Assembly: GCA_963664585.2 (NCBI GenBank)
Contig: CAXXEO010000004.1
Coordinates: 1 to 62,416, forward strand
Source: G963664585 sp963664585
GTDB taxonomy: Bacteria > Bacillota > Clostridia > Oscillospirales > Ruminococcaceae
Direction of reading: 5' to 3'
DNA: 62,416 nucleotides
The stretch's first letter is position 1; every line of letters starts with the position of its first letter. The notes below the pieces were generated by a model. That model was given only the letters and a program-made list of their open reading frames with translations. It had not been told where the DNA came from and ran no database searches. Positions 17,956-26,602 of the stretch are shown in pieces. The position numbers and the translations under genes are program-made.

Positions 17956-19161
17956 TTGCGCAATACTTCAATAGTTAGATTTATGGCAATTAACTTCTTC
18001 TTTATCGCAGTATCAAATTTCATTCATCCGGTGACACCGCTTCTTCTGCAACGGATAGGATGTCCGGATTATATGTTTGGCGTTGCCTTTGCGGCGATGT
18101 CCACCACCTTCTTCCTCACCTGTCCGTTCTGGGGAAGAATGGGCGATCAATATGGATATATCAAAATTCTTAGTATCGGTATTATAGGATATGCCGTGGG
18201 CCAATTGATCTTCTCGACCGCCGCGAACTCTTATATGGTCGTTCTGGGGCGTGCTGTGAGCGGTATGTTCATTTCTGCTACTTCGGTATGTGGAATGGCT
18301 TTTCTTTCAAAATCCACCGATGACGCACAAAAAAGAGCGCAGTACATGGCCATCTATGCCGCCGTCTCTGCAATTTCGACGGCAGTTGGATTCCTTGTAG
18401 GTGGTGTGGTCGGTGACGGGTCAATCGAGATTGTCTTTGTTATGCAGGTTGTAGGCATACTTCTTTCGGCCGTGCTGTTTTACTTCTTAATGGGAGAGAT
18501 ACAGCCCATTTTGGACAAAAAGAAAATCACTTTTGTTGATGTGAATCCCATTTCCAGTATTCTTGTAGCGAGCAAGATGATCACGGCACCGATGGCTACC
18601 TTTCTGTTGGCTGCCTTCCTTACAAGCTTTGCCACCAATGCACATGACACTTCTTTTAACTATTTTTTGCGGGCACAGCTTGCGTTCCCTCCGTCCGGCA
18701 ACGGAATCTTTAAGTCCGTTGTGGGTATCATCGGCCTTGTCGCCAACTTTTCCATCAACATGTGGATCGCCAGAAAGACGGATACCCGTAAATCCATCAT
18801 TGCTGTGCTTGCCCTTTGCGGAGCTTCTCTTGTGCTGATGGTCAACCTTCCCAGCGTCACCGCCTTTCTCATTTCAGCAATGATATTTTATGGTTTTAAC
18901 TCGATCTATCTCCCCATTCAACAGTCCCTAATTGTCAAAAATGACAGCGGAATCTCGATGGGTACTGTCGCCGGAATATTCAACGCCGCAAGGGCGCTCG
19001 GAATGATTATAGGCCCCCTTGTTTCCGGTTTCGCCTACGCTACATCGCCAAAACTACCCTTTATTGCGGCGGCAATCGCCTTTTTTGCCGCTACGGCGAT
19101 CAGCTATATTAACTATAAACAGTACAGCAGATTGGACAAAAAGGTTAGACAGTCTAGCTGA
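17956..19161 (+). CDS. MFS transporter
   Basis: Major facilitator efflux-type permease of 401 residues with about twelve membrane segments. The loop 2-3 motif GRMGDQYGYIKI is the MFS signature (G-x3-D-x2-G-x2), and GRAVSGMFISATSVCGMAFLS resembles drug-efflux members. Start at TTG 17956, 8 bases after AAGGGGG, giving MRNTSIVRFMAINFFF; the next ATG (MAINFFF) is in the first membrane helix. The substrate is unknown. A C/G-core hairpin follows. Confidence 0.88.
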   Translation: MRNTSIVRFMAINFFFIAVSNFIHPVTPLLLQRIGCPDYMFGVAFAAMSTTFFLTCPFWGRMGDQYGYIKILSIGIIGYAVGQLIFSTAANSYMVVLGRAVSGMFISATSVCGMAFLSKSTDDAQKRAQYMAIYAAVSAISTAVGFLVGGVVGDGSIEIVFVMQVVGILLSAVLFYFLMGEIQPILDKKKITFVDVNPISSILVASKMITAPMATFLLAAFLTSFATNAHDTSFNYFLRAQLAFPPSGNGIFKSVVGIIGLVANFSINMWIARKTDTRKSIIAVLALCGASLVLMVNLPSVTAFLISAMIFYGFNSIYLPIQQSLIVKNDSGISMGTVAGIFNAARALGMIIGPLVSGFAYATSPKLPFIAAAIAFFAATAISYINYKQYSRLDKKVRQSS

Positions 19162-19237
19162 TCAAGTTATATTCTTCCCCGGCCGCAGGCGGGTAGACAG
19201 AGTTCAAATTCATTTCGCATATATTTATAGAGATAAG

Positions 19238-19269
19238 ATTCCCCGGCTTCCCAAAGGAGGTCGGGGAAT
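19238..19269. terminator. Hairpin between convergent genes
   Basis: Arms ATTCCCCG / CGGGGAAT between the MFS stop and the minus-strand membrane gene stop. A weaker CCCCGGCC/GGCGGG hairpin lies at 19175-19193. Confidence 0.5.
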
Positions 19270-19288
19270 TCCATTCGTATTGTATTTT

Positions 19289-19672
19289 TTACCCTAGATA
19301 AGCTTTTCCAGTTACAACTCCGCCTTGGGAGCTTTTGATTTTGTCGTTATATTTACTGCCTACGCTAACCGCGTTGTCCTTTGTGAAAGAAGAGAAGGCT
19401 GAGATAAGTGCAGCGCATATGATAATCAGCACACCTAGAAAGAGAAAACGTTGCTTGACGTTTAAAACACTGCGCTTCTCCGGATTGGGATATCTGGCAG
19501 CACAGTATACCTTCCCCAATAGGTAGCCCGCAAGCGCAGCCACAAGCAATACGGCAAGGGTGCCCATGAGGGTGATAAGCCAGGGCGGCAAGGTGGAAAT
19601 AAAGGCCGAAAGCCCTGTTTCATTTCCTGTCATTACTGAGGAAGGTCCTCCCACGGTAGTTGCTATTTTCAT
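19289..19672 (-). CDS. Small two-helix membrane protein, unknown
   Basis: A 127-residue protein I do not recognise. There are two membrane segments (LPPWLITLMGTLAVLLVAALAG and FLFLGVLIIICAALISAF) joined by a basic loop containing CAARYPNPEKRSVLNVKQR, with a polar tail ending VTGKAYLG. The start MKIATTVGG is chosen because AAAAGGAGT lies 7 bases upstream; the longer frame to 19792 has no ribosome site. Single gene, convergent with the MFS gene. Confidence 0.65.
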   Translation of the reverse strand: MKIATTVGGPSSVMTGNETGLSAFISTLPPWLITLMGTLAVLLVAALAGYLLGKVYCAARYPNPEKRSVLNVKQRFLFLGVLIIICAALISAFSSFTKDNAVSVGSKYNDKIKSSQGGVVTGKAYLG

Positions 19673-19793
19673 CGTTCGTACTCCTTTTCTCAAGAGAAAA
19701 ATTCGAATGCTAACCGCCCGCCTTAGGTGGAGCAGACTGGATTGTAAAAACTCGTTTATATAGAGAATTACTGTAGAACCCATAAACAACATA

Positions 19794-19899
19794 TATAGCC
19801 AATTAACTTAAAAACTGGCTATATATAAAACGTCATTTTCTTCCCCCGACTTCGGCGCGGGAAGAAATTACAAGCTTGTTTTCAAGTTAATCAACTATA
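19794..19899 (-). repeat. Family A repeat, copy A6
   Basis: 106-bp complete minus-oriented copy in the 533-bp gap between the membrane gene and glyA. The rest of that gap (19900-20082) is AT-rich with no other feature seen before the glyA promoter. Confidence 0.9.
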
Positions 19900-20082
19900 C
19901 TTGTTGAGTTAACCAGTTTTGAAATTGAAAAAATCAGATATATAATAGCTTTATAAATGAATAATACCGCAGCAGGGACTAAAAGTAAACCATAAAAGAA
20001 CACAATATTTCCTAATTATGTAATATATAGAGAGTGCATAATAAATCACAATTTATTTCATAATTCTACAGTATAGAAATAT

Positions 20083-20111
20083 TTGCTATGCCGTCTTGGC
20101 TGTTGTATAAT
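20083..20111 (+). promoter_or_regulatory. Sigma-A promoter of glyA
   Basis: -35 TTGCTA (20083-20088), 17-base spacer, -10 TATAAT (20106-20111), leaving a leader of roughly 90 bases. Confidence 0.7.
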
Positions 20112-20205
20112 ATACAGAAAGTGCGGCATGTGATTTATTTGGATAATTATTAAGACATAAATTGAACGAAAAAGGCCGCAATACTTTACCGAAAGGATGA
20201 AAAAC

Positions 20206-21453
20206 ATGTACAACGAGTATATGGATACCATTGGCTTCGTAAGCCGTTTTGACCCCGAGTTAGGCGAGGCGATGGCTGATGAGATGAGAAGGCAGCGCAG
20301 GAATATCGAACTGATCGCCAGTGAGAATATTGTCTCTCCGGCGGTGATGGCCGCAATGGGAAGCGTGTTGACCAACAAATATGCAGAAGGTTATCCGGGC
20401 AAGCGCTATTACGGCGGCTGTGAGTGTGTGGATGTTGTGGAAACTCTCGCCATCGAAAGGGCAAAGAAGCTATTTGGAGCCGAACACGCCAATGTGCAGC
20501 CTCATTCGGGTGCCCAGGCCAATATGGCCGTCTATTTTGCCCTTCTGCAGCAGGGTGACACTGTACTGGGTATGAACCTCGCCCACGGTGGACATCTTAC
20601 CCATGGGTCGCTTGTGAACTTTTCTGGAAAAGAGTATAACTTTGTTCCTTATGGAGTGAATGATAACGGATTTATTGATTATGACCGTCTGCGCGAGATC
20701 GCTTTGGAAGTAAAGCCGAAGATGATTGTAGCTGGTGCTAGCGCCTATGCCCGAGAGATTGACTTTGCCCGCTTCTCAGCGGTGGCCAAGGAGGTTGGTG
20801 CTCTTCTGATGGTCGACATGGCTCACATCGCTGGTCTTGTGGCAGCTGGGCTTCATAACTCACCCATTCCCTATGCAGACATCGTCACCACGACCACCCA
20901 CAAGACCCTGCGCGGCCCTCGCGGCGGCATGATTCTATGCAAGGAAGAATATGCCAAGGCCATCGATAAAGCCATTTTCCCCGGCATACAGGGCGGTCCT
21001 CTTGAACATATTATCGCGGCCAAGGCAGTCTGTTTCCACGAGGCCATGACCGATGAATTTAAAGAGTATCAGAAGCAGATACTCAAAAACTGCCAGGCGC
21101 TGGCACAGGGACTGGTGAAACGCGGAATAAAGCTTGTTTCTGGAGGAAGCGATAATCACCTGATTCTTCTTGATCTCAGGGGCAGCGGTGTTACCGGAAA
21201 AGAGCTTGAGAAACGCCTGGATGCGGTCTATATCACAGTCAACAAAAATGCCATTCCCAACGACCCCGAGAAGCCATTTGTCACAAGCGGTGTGCGTATT
21301 GGTACTCCTGCTGTGACCACGCGTGGCTTCAAGGAACCAGAGATGGAGCTGATTGCGGGTTGGATCAATGACGTCATCACCGATTTTGAGGGCTCAGCTG
21401 ACCGTATTAGGGCCGGGGTTGATGAGCTGTGCAACAGATATCCCCTGTATTAA
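20206..21453 (+). CDS. glyA: Serine hydroxymethyltransferase
   Basis: PLP enzyme that interconverts serine and glycine while loading tetrahydrofolate with a one-carbon unit. It is 415 residues. Landmarks are NIELIASENIVSPAV, the YGGCECVDVVE segment, HSGAQANMAVYFALLQ and the PLP lysine in TTTTHKTLRGPRGGMIL, ending in a family-typical helix. The ATG at 20206 is preferred (9 bases after GAAAGG) over the in-frame ATG at 20197, which touches the ribosome site. It has its own promoter and a 14-bp-stem hairpin right after the stop. Confidence 0.97.
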   Translation: MYNEYMDTIGFVSRFDPELGEAMADEMRRQRRNIELIASENIVSPAVMAAMGSVLTNKYAEGYPGKRYYGGCECVDVVETLAIERAKKLFGAEHANVQPHSGAQANMAVYFALLQQGDTVLGMNLAHGGHLTHGSLVNFSGKEYNFVPYGVNDNGFIDYDRLREIALEVKPKMIVAGASAYAREIDFARFSAVAKEVGALLMVDMAHIAGLVAAGLHNSPIPYADIVTTTTHKTLRGPRGGMILCKEEYAKAIDKAIFPGIQGGPLEHIIAAKAVCFHEAMTDEFKEYQKQILKNCQALAQGLVKRGIKLVSGGSDNHLILLDLRGSGVTGKELEKRLDAVYITVNKNAIPNDPEKPFVTSGVRIGTPAVTTRGFKEPEMELIAGWINDVITDFEGSADRIRAGVDELCNRYPLY

Positions 21454-21459
21454 AAATAT

Positions 21460-21494
21460 ATATTCTCCCCCCGACTTTGGCGGGGGGAGAATAT
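21460..21494. terminator. glyA 3' hairpin with C/G core
   Basis: Perfect 14-bp stem ATATTCTCCCCCCG / CGGGGGGAGAATAT with loop ACTTTGG, starting 6 bases after the glyA stop. It shares the core seen inside the family A repeats but has different flanks. Confidence 0.7.
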
Positions 21495-21531
21495 CAATAA
21501 TTATAGTATCATAAAAAAAGGATTACAATGA

Positions 21532-22311
21532 ATGGCTATTTTCAGTGGTGTTATTGACTCGAAGATATTGGGGATGGAGACATCTCTCAATGTTGTCCTG
21601 CCGCAGGATTATAAATCCTGCGATCCTGCAAAGCTTCCCAAGGTGCTCTATCTCCTGCACGAATATGGAGGACAAGCTTCTTCCTGGCAGCGATGGACAG
21701 GGGTTGAGAGATATGCCAAAAAATATAACCTTGCCTTAATTATGCCCGAGGTGCAGCGGAGCTTTTATATCGACATGAAGATGGGCCCCTCCTATTTTCG
21801 ATACATTACCGAAGAGTTGCCTGCCCTTTGTGGGGCAATGTTTGGTATCAGCCAAAAACGAGAGGATACCTTTGTGGCTGGGGCTTCTATGGGCGGGTAT
21901 GGGGCCTTGAAATGTGCCCTTTCAAGGCCTGATCTATATAGTGGCTGCGCCGGACTTTCCGGTGCCTATGATATCCACTTTGTGCGGGATGAGTTGTGCA
22001 AAAAACCAGAAGACTTGTCAGGCGGACAGGCTATACTGGGAAAAGAACTGGAAATAGAGCCGGAAAATGATCTTTTTGCGCTGGGGGCGAAGATTGCCCT
22101 TTTGCCCGAGGCGCAAAGACCCAAGCTCTTTTTTTACTGCGGGACTGAAGACTATCTCTATGAGCAAGGGGTTAAGTTCTTTGAACATCTCGACGCTCTT
22201 TCTTACGGCTACTTTTATGAAGAGGGGCCGGGTGGACACGACTGGGATTTTTGGGATCCAGCGATCAAAAAGGTGATCGAAAGTTTCGCGGCAGATACCA
22301 CTTTGCTCTAG
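21532..22311 (+). CDS. Esterase D / S-formylglutathione-hydrolase-like alpha/beta hydrolase
   Basis: Cytoplasmic serine hydrolase of 259 residues from the putative-esterase (PF00756-type) group. The nucleophile elbow GASMGGYGALK is at about residue 120. YLLHEYGGQASSWQRWTG carries the oxyanion region, and the catalytic His is in GPGGHDWDFWD. Asp in FFYCGTEDYLYEQG is the likely third residue. The AAGGA ribosome site is good. The natural ester (acyl-sugar, acetyl-xylan or formylglutathione) is not decidable. rarA follows. Confidence 0.88.
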   Translation: MAIFSGVIDSKILGMETSLNVVLPQDYKSCDPAKLPKVLYLLHEYGGQASSWQRWTGVERYAKKYNLALIMPEVQRSFYIDMKMGPSYFRYITEELPALCGAMFGISQKREDTFVAGASMGGYGALKCALSRPDLYSGCAGLSGAYDIHFVRDELCKKPEDLSGGQAILGKELEIEPENDLFALGAKIALLPEAQRPKLFFYCGTEDYLYEQGVKFFEHLDALSYGYFYEEGPGGHDWDFWDPAIKKVIESFAADTTLL

Positions 22312-22403
22312 AATAAGGTTTTGTGATTTTCTATCCCTGACACAGGGAAAGCAAAGAAGGATTAATATAAACCATCAGTATAAATAGAAAAAGGGGTGAT
22401 CAG

Positions 22404-23666
22404 ATGGCGTCTCCGCTCGCCGACCGATTGAGACCATCTAGTTTGGATGATGTGGTGGGGCAGCGTCATCTGCTTGCTCCAGGCATGGTGTTGCGCTCGG
22501 TGATAGAGAGCGGCGTTATCCCTAATCTGATTTTTTACGGACCCTCAGGCGTGGGGAAGACAACGGTAGCCCGCATCATTGCCGAAAGTGCCGGCAAACG
22601 CCTTCATAAGCTCAACGGTACTACTGCGTCTACCTCGGACATACGGGCGGTGATTGAGGAAATAGGCACCTTTGCCGGTGTAGGTGGGGTCATCCTCTAT
22701 CTGGATGAAATCCAGTATCTCAATAAAAAACAACAGCAGACCCTTCTTGAGTTTATCGAGGATGGAAGCATCACTCTGATCGCCTCCACAACGGAAAATC
22801 CCTATTTTTATATTTATAACGCCATCCTCAGCCGCTCGACGGTATTTGAATTTAAGCCTGTACCTCCGGAAGATGTGAAACGATCAGTGGAGCGTGCCTT
22901 TCGGGAGGCTGCCGTGCTTCTGGAGAGTCCCGTAAAAGCGGATGAAGAGGTCATCCAGCATATCTCTTTTGCTTGCGGAGGAGATGTGCGCAAGGCAATC
23001 AATGCTGTAGAGCTGCTTTCGGCCGCTGCATTGTCTGCTGACGGAGTTGTGACGCTTGACGCTGCCAAACAGGTGGCCCAGCGCTCGGCCATGCGCTACG
23101 ACAGGGATGGGGATGTCCACTATGACATTCTTTCCGCCTTTCAGAAATCCATCAGGGGTTCGGATGAAAATGCGGCGCTTCACTATTTGGGTAGACTTTT
23201 GGAGGCGGGGGACCTTCTCTCTCCCTGCCGAAGGCTTTTGGTGACCGCCAGTGAGGATATCGGTCTTGCTTATCCCCAGGCGGTAGGCATCGTGAAAAGC
23301 TGCGTGGATTGTGCGCTTCAACTGGGCCTTCCTGAAGCGAGAATCCCACTTGCTCAGGCGGTAATATTACTATGCACCGCCCCCAAATCCAACAGTGCCA
23401 TTATGGCAATTGACGCCGCCATGGAAGACATCAAAAAGGGCGCTTATGGTGATCCGCCTGACCATCTGAAGGACGGACATTATGAAGGCGCGAAAAAGCT
23501 TGGCCGTTCCATTGGATATCAGTACCCGCACAATTTCCCGGGCGGGTATGTGAAGCAGCAGTATCTCCCGGACAGTATCCGGGGCAGGATCTATTATCGC
23601 TTTGGGGACAATAAAGCCGAGCACGTAGCCGCCGAGTATCGCAAGAAGCAACGTGGGGAAGAATGA
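22404..23666 (+). CDS. rarA: Replication-associated recombination protein A (RarA/MgsA), AAA+ ATPase
   Basis: Clamp-loader-like ATPase that acts at stalled replication forks. It is 420 residues. It starts MASPLADRLRPSSLDDVVGQ as in RarA proteins. Walker A is GPSGVGKTTVARI and Walker B is ILYLDEIQYLNKKQQQ. Sensor 1 is IASTTENPYF and sensor 2 is GGDVRKAINAVELL. The C-terminal tetramerisation domain includes RLLVTASEDIGLAYPQA and YQYPHNFPGGYVKQQYLPD. Start after AAAGGGG. It is monocistronic by spacing. Confidence 0.96.
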   Translation: MASPLADRLRPSSLDDVVGQRHLLAPGMVLRSVIESGVIPNLIFYGPSGVGKTTVARIIAESAGKRLHKLNGTTASTSDIRAVIEEIGTFAGVGGVILYLDEIQYLNKKQQQTLLEFIEDGSITLIASTTENPYFYIYNAILSRSTVFEFKPVPPEDVKRSVERAFREAAVLLESPVKADEEVIQHISFACGGDVRKAINAVELLSAAALSADGVVTLDAAKQVAQRSAMRYDRDGDVHYDILSAFQKSIRGSDENAALHYLGRLLEAGDLLSPCRRLLVTASEDIGLAYPQAVGIVKSCVDCALQLGLPEARIPLAQAVILLCTAPKSNSAIMAIDAAMEDIKKGAYGDPPDHLKDGHYEGAKKLGRSIGYQYPHNFPGGYVKQQYLPDSIRGRIYYRFGDNKAEHVAAEYRKKQRGEE

Positions 23667-23866
23667 TAGCGAATCCTTCCAATCATCTGATAAAATTGGT
23701 AAGGCTGTTCTATGACGGCTTTCATTCGCCACAATGTGTTGTCTCCCGTCTTGGTCTATGAAAAATTCTCTTGTTAACACTTCTGAATATAGGTTATGCA
23801 GAGTTTACGTGCAAAATAGATAGTTAACGAACATACTTCTGCGAAAGCGATAAAATGGAGGACGAA

Positions 23867-24337
23867 ATGATTTATACGACCAAGCGTTGCCCCCACTGCC
23901 ACGCAGTGTATGAAGCGCTCTCTCCTCGTAATCAAAAATTGTATGGGTGTTCCCAGCTCACATGCGAACATTGCGGGCTGTCATTTATAACAAAAAGCAT
24001 TATTGAGCCAGCGATTCTCAAGGTTTCAAAAACAGCACCTAAAAAAATCGACCTTGAGATTTTGTTTTATATTATTTTTGGCAGTTTGATTATCTATGCG
24101 GGTGCTTTTGCGATAAACTATGTTGCAGCCTTTGCATTTATATTTGGTGGGATATTCTTTTTTGGTGGGGTCTATATTTTTATTAACGGCTATTTAAACT
24201 ATGATAAGAACTATAAACAATGGGAAGAATCCTACACTGAGTCCTTAGAGAGACTGAAGGACCCTCAATATGTCGAGGCTTTACAAGCGGCAGGGTTTCG
24301 TGTACCATCTCAGTTTTTGGATCGCGACAAACAGTGA
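23867..24337 (+). CDS. Zinc-ribbon protein with two membrane helices, unknown
   Basis: 156 residues. The N-terminus has two Cys pairs (CPHCHAVYEAL and LTCEHCGLSF) that form a zinc ribbon. Two adjacent membrane helices follow at about 70-115 (EILFYIIFGSLIIYAGAFAI, AFAFIFGGIFFFGGVYIFI), then a soluble tail with LKDPQYVEALQAAGFRVPSQF. The GGAGG ribosome site lies 5 bases before the ATG at 23867; an earlier ATG overlaps it. The function is unknown. A family A repeat lies between the gene and its probable terminator. Confidence 0.7.
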   Translation: MIYTTKRCPHCHAVYEALSPRNQKLYGCSQLTCEHCGLSFITKSIIEPAILKVSKTAPKKIDLEILFYIIFGSLIIYAGAFAINYVAAFAFIFGGIFFFGGVYIFINGYLNYDKNYKQWEESYTESLERLKDPQYVEALQAAGFRVPSQFLDRDKQ

Positions 24338-24405
24338 TCTGCACCAATCGAGCAATAAAGAGAGAAATTTTGATCAGTCGACCCTGTTCATTTAGAAAAT
24401 TACTT

Positions 24406-24509
24406 TATAGCCAATTGACTTAAAAACTGGCTATATAAAACGTCATTTTCTTTCCCCGTCTTCGGCGTGGGAAGAAATCACAAGCTTGTTTTCAAGTTAA
24501 TCGACTATA
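24406..24509 (-). repeat. Family A repeat, copy A7
   Basis: 104-bp minus-oriented copy, 68 bases past the zinc-ribbon gene. Confidence 0.9.
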
Positions 24510-24547
24510 GAATAGAAATATGTAAGTGCACAGCAAATATTTGACCA

Positions 24548-24620
24548 TCCACGATCAAAGTGGATAGCCATGCGCCGGGGCGCCGCCTTCCAGCTGAGGC
24601 AGCGGCCCGGCGTTTTTGTC
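24548..24620 (+). terminator. Hairpin pair ending in a T run
   Basis: First ATCCAC/GTGGAT (24548-24565), then a long GC-rich stem CGCCGG...CCGGCG (24573-24612, inner GCCGC/GCGGC and CCT/AGG) followed by TTTTTG. A good intrinsic terminator, probably of the zinc-ribbon gene before repeat A7 arrived, or of a small RNA. Confidence 0.6.
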
Positions 24621-24657
24621 CCCCTAAACCACCGGCGGTCCGGCGGTTTAGGGGGAC
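24618..24657. other. Perfect 13-bp-arm palindrome
   Basis: Arms GTCCCCCTAAACC (24618-24630) and GGTTTAGGGGGAC (24645-24657), with inner CCG/CGG pairing. It directly abuts the preceding T run. A further ATCTTCC/GGAAGAT hairpin lies at 24666-24696. Confidence 0.7.
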
Positions 24658-24695
24658 AGCTACGCATCTTCCCTCTATCGAAGGCGAAAGGAAGA

Positions 24696-24757
24696 TATAG
24701 CCAATTAACTTAAAAACCGGCTATATATAAAACGTGATTTCAAGTTGATCAACTATA
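24696..24757 (-). repeat. Family A repeat, short copy A8 without central hairpin
   Basis: 62 bp. Both ends are present (TATAGCCAATTAACTT and AAGTTGATCAACTATA) but the CCCCCGCC hairpin and neighbouring bases are deleted. Confidence 0.85.
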
Positions 24758-24773
24758 CGTATCAGTCGTTATA

Positions 24774-25709
24774 TCACTGATCGCAAAATATAGTTTCAAT
24801 CAACTTGTCAGCACAGTCCGGGGAATAGCGCCACTGATCGATATGGCCCTCTTCGATAAAATACCTCGGGATAATGGGGTGATAACGTGCGTCAAAGGCG
24901 TCGACAATGACTAGCTTTACCTTCATTTTTTCAGGAATCAGGCTTTTTATGTAAACACTTGCTTGTTGGCCGGGGATGACATTGTCTCTGGGCTCGGCCA
25001 GTCCGGCAAGATTGGGGGCAAGCTCAACGAAGACTCCGTAGCTTTCAACCGAGCGCACCACACCGGCCACCGTTTCACCGCTGACAAACATGGCCGCGTT
25101 TTCACACCAGGTTCCCAATAGTTCCTTGTGGGTGAGGCAGATTCGGCCCTTGGGATCTATTGAGCGCACCACACCCCGGATCTCCTGCCCAGGGACAAAG
25201 CGGTCTGCAGGATGGGAGATGCGTGATATGGAGATAGCATCTATGGGAATCAGTGAGGGTATACCACATCCGATGTCTACAAAGCAGCCAAAAGGCTCTA
25301 GATGCGTCACTCTGGCCGATATGATATCTCCCGGAACAAGTTTAGTTATGTAATTTTTCATACAGGCAAGCTGGGCGGCCCTTCTGGAAAGTATGGGAAT
25401 CGTTTTGCCGTCAGACACGCGATCAAAGCCGGTGACCTTAAAACAGACCGGCTTGTTGACCCGTGAAATGATGGCAATATCCCTTGTACTGCCGTCGTCG
25501 ATACCAAGTGCCCCTTCTTCGCGGGGGATAAGGCCTTTAAAGCTGCCAAAATCAATAATAAGGTTATGGTGGGAATCGCAGATAACCGCCCGGGCTTCCA
25601 GTATTTTTCCCTGGCACATAGCCTCTTGCAACGAAGACAAATTTTTTATGCTAAGCCTGTTATCCGTGCTGTCTATCAGCATTCCCTCTGGAAAAAACTG
25701 CTTTGACAT
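24774..25709 (-). CDS. S1-domain RNA-binding protein (ribosomal protein S1-like)
   Basis: 311 residues with about three S1-type OB folds: ILEARAVICDSHHNLIIDFG near the N-terminus, GDIISARVTHLEPFGCFVDIGCG in the middle, and GETVAGVVRSVESYGVFVEL near the C-terminus. Such short S1-like proteins in Firmicutes are thought to bind mRNA or ribosomes; the exact role is not known. Start MSKQFFPEG is set by AAAGGAGG 8 bases upstream; the frame is open 18 residues further without a site. It lies downstream of the small gene at 25791-26063 on the same strand, 81 bases apart. Confidence 0.88.
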   Translation of the reverse strand: MSKQFFPEGMLIDSTDNRLSIKNLSSLQEAMCQGKILEARAVICDSHHNLIIDFGSFKGLIPREEGALGIDDGSTRDIAIISRVNKPVCFKVTGFDRVSDGKTIPILSRRAAQLACMKNYITKLVPGDIISARVTHLEPFGCFVDIGCGIPSLIPIDAISISRISHPADRFVPGQEIRGVVRSIDPKGRICLTHKELLGTWCENAAMFVSGETVAGVVRSVESYGVFVELAPNLAGLAEPRDNVIPGQQASVYIKSLIPEKMKVKLVIVDAFDARYHPIIPRYFIEEGHIDQWRYSPDCADKLIETIFCDQ

Positions 25710-25790
25710 TTGTATAACCTCCTTTTTTAACATGGCAGCGGCGGGTGAGGCTGCCGTTATCATGTATATTCAAAGGGGGTAAACATCATT

Positions 25791-26063
25791 CTAACCACAA
25801 AGATTTATTTTCCTTGCTCCTGCCGATTTCAGCTGGCCGATCACCTGCTGGACAGATTCATCGGGACAGTAAAAGCTTACCGCAGCACCGCCCGACGTCG
25901 CCTTTTGGGAAATAGCTTCTCCAGAAAGCTGTACTACACCGTTTAAACCAGGATGTGACAGTTCCTCAGTATTGAGACGGTCGATCCCCGTCAGAGCGGA
26001 CTGGATATCGCCCAGTACACTTTCTGCATGAGAAATAGAGCTGAAAATACAGTTGATGATCAA
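25791..26063 (-). CDS. Small hypothetical protein
   Basis: A 90-residue protein I do not recognise. It starts at TTG after AAGGAGG (8-base spacing), reading MIINCIFSSISHAESVLGDI. It is soluble, with AVSFYCPDESVQQVIGQLKSAGARKINLCG at the end, suggesting a small alpha/beta domain. It is placed before the S1-domain gene and probably co-transcribed with it. Confidence 0.6.
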   Translation of the reverse strand: MIINCIFSSISHAESVLGDIQSALTGIDRLNTEELSHPGLNGVVQLSGEAISQKATSGGAAVSFYCPDESVQQVIGQLKSAGARKINLCG

Positions 26064-26131
26064 ATTTTAGCCTCCTTAAAAGATGGTTTTACTATTTTGC
26101 CTCAAAAAAGGCATGAAAAAACAAAAAATAT

Positions 26132-26161
26132 TTGCCAATTTAAATACACATCTGCTATAAT
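26132..26161 (+). promoter_or_regulatory. Sigma-A promoter of the DUF951 gene
   Basis: -35 TTGCCA (26132-26137), 18-base spacer, -10 TATAAT (26156-26161). The leader to the DUF951 start is about 190 bases with no strong structure seen. Confidence 0.6.
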
Positions 26162-26354
26162 TTTAAGGATATACAGTTGATATCAACAATTTATAACGAT
26201 TTGATAGAAAAACGCGTTTCTTTATCTGTCAGTCTGCCACAGGCCGAGCGGAATGAGTTCGATTATTCCTCTCTGTCATGCAGTTATGTAATGATGGAAG
26301 ATATAAAAATGCATAAACTTTTAACATTGAATAAGAACTGGGGGAGATGTCCAT

Positions 26355-26549
26355 ATGGACGTGCGGGTAGGCGATATTCTTGTGATGAAGAAACCGCATC
26401 CCTGCGGCTGCAATCGATTTATTGTGCTTCGCTCGGGCATGGATTTTCGCATACGCTGTGAAAGCTGTGGTCGGGAGGTTATGGTGGCAAGGACAAAGAT
26501 TGAAAAAAGCATCAAAAACATTCTGAGAAAAGAACCGGGCGAGGGCTAG
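26355..26549 (+). CDS. DUF951 zinc-binding protein
   Basis: 64 residues, the typical DUF951 form. It has MKKPHPCGCNRF and RIRCESCGREVM, giving four cysteines for a zinc finger, then a basic helix (KIEKSIKNIL). In Firmicutes it is a conserved small protein near translation or replication genes; the function is unknown. The start is set by GGGGGAG 8 bases before the ATG. prfA follows 53 bases later. Confidence 0.9.
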   Translation: MDVRVGDILVMKKPHPCGCNRFIVLRSGMDFRIRCESCGREVMVARTKIEKSIKNILRKEPGEG

Positions 26550-26602
26550 CGGTATCGTACCTGCATCCCATAAAAATAACCTGATATAAGGTGGAGGATA
26601 CT

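Noticed and set aside
26177..26461. 94-residue open frame upstream of DUF951
   Set aside because: It overlaps the DUF951 gene in another frame and lacks a ribosome site; the promoter and GGGGGAG site fit DUF951.
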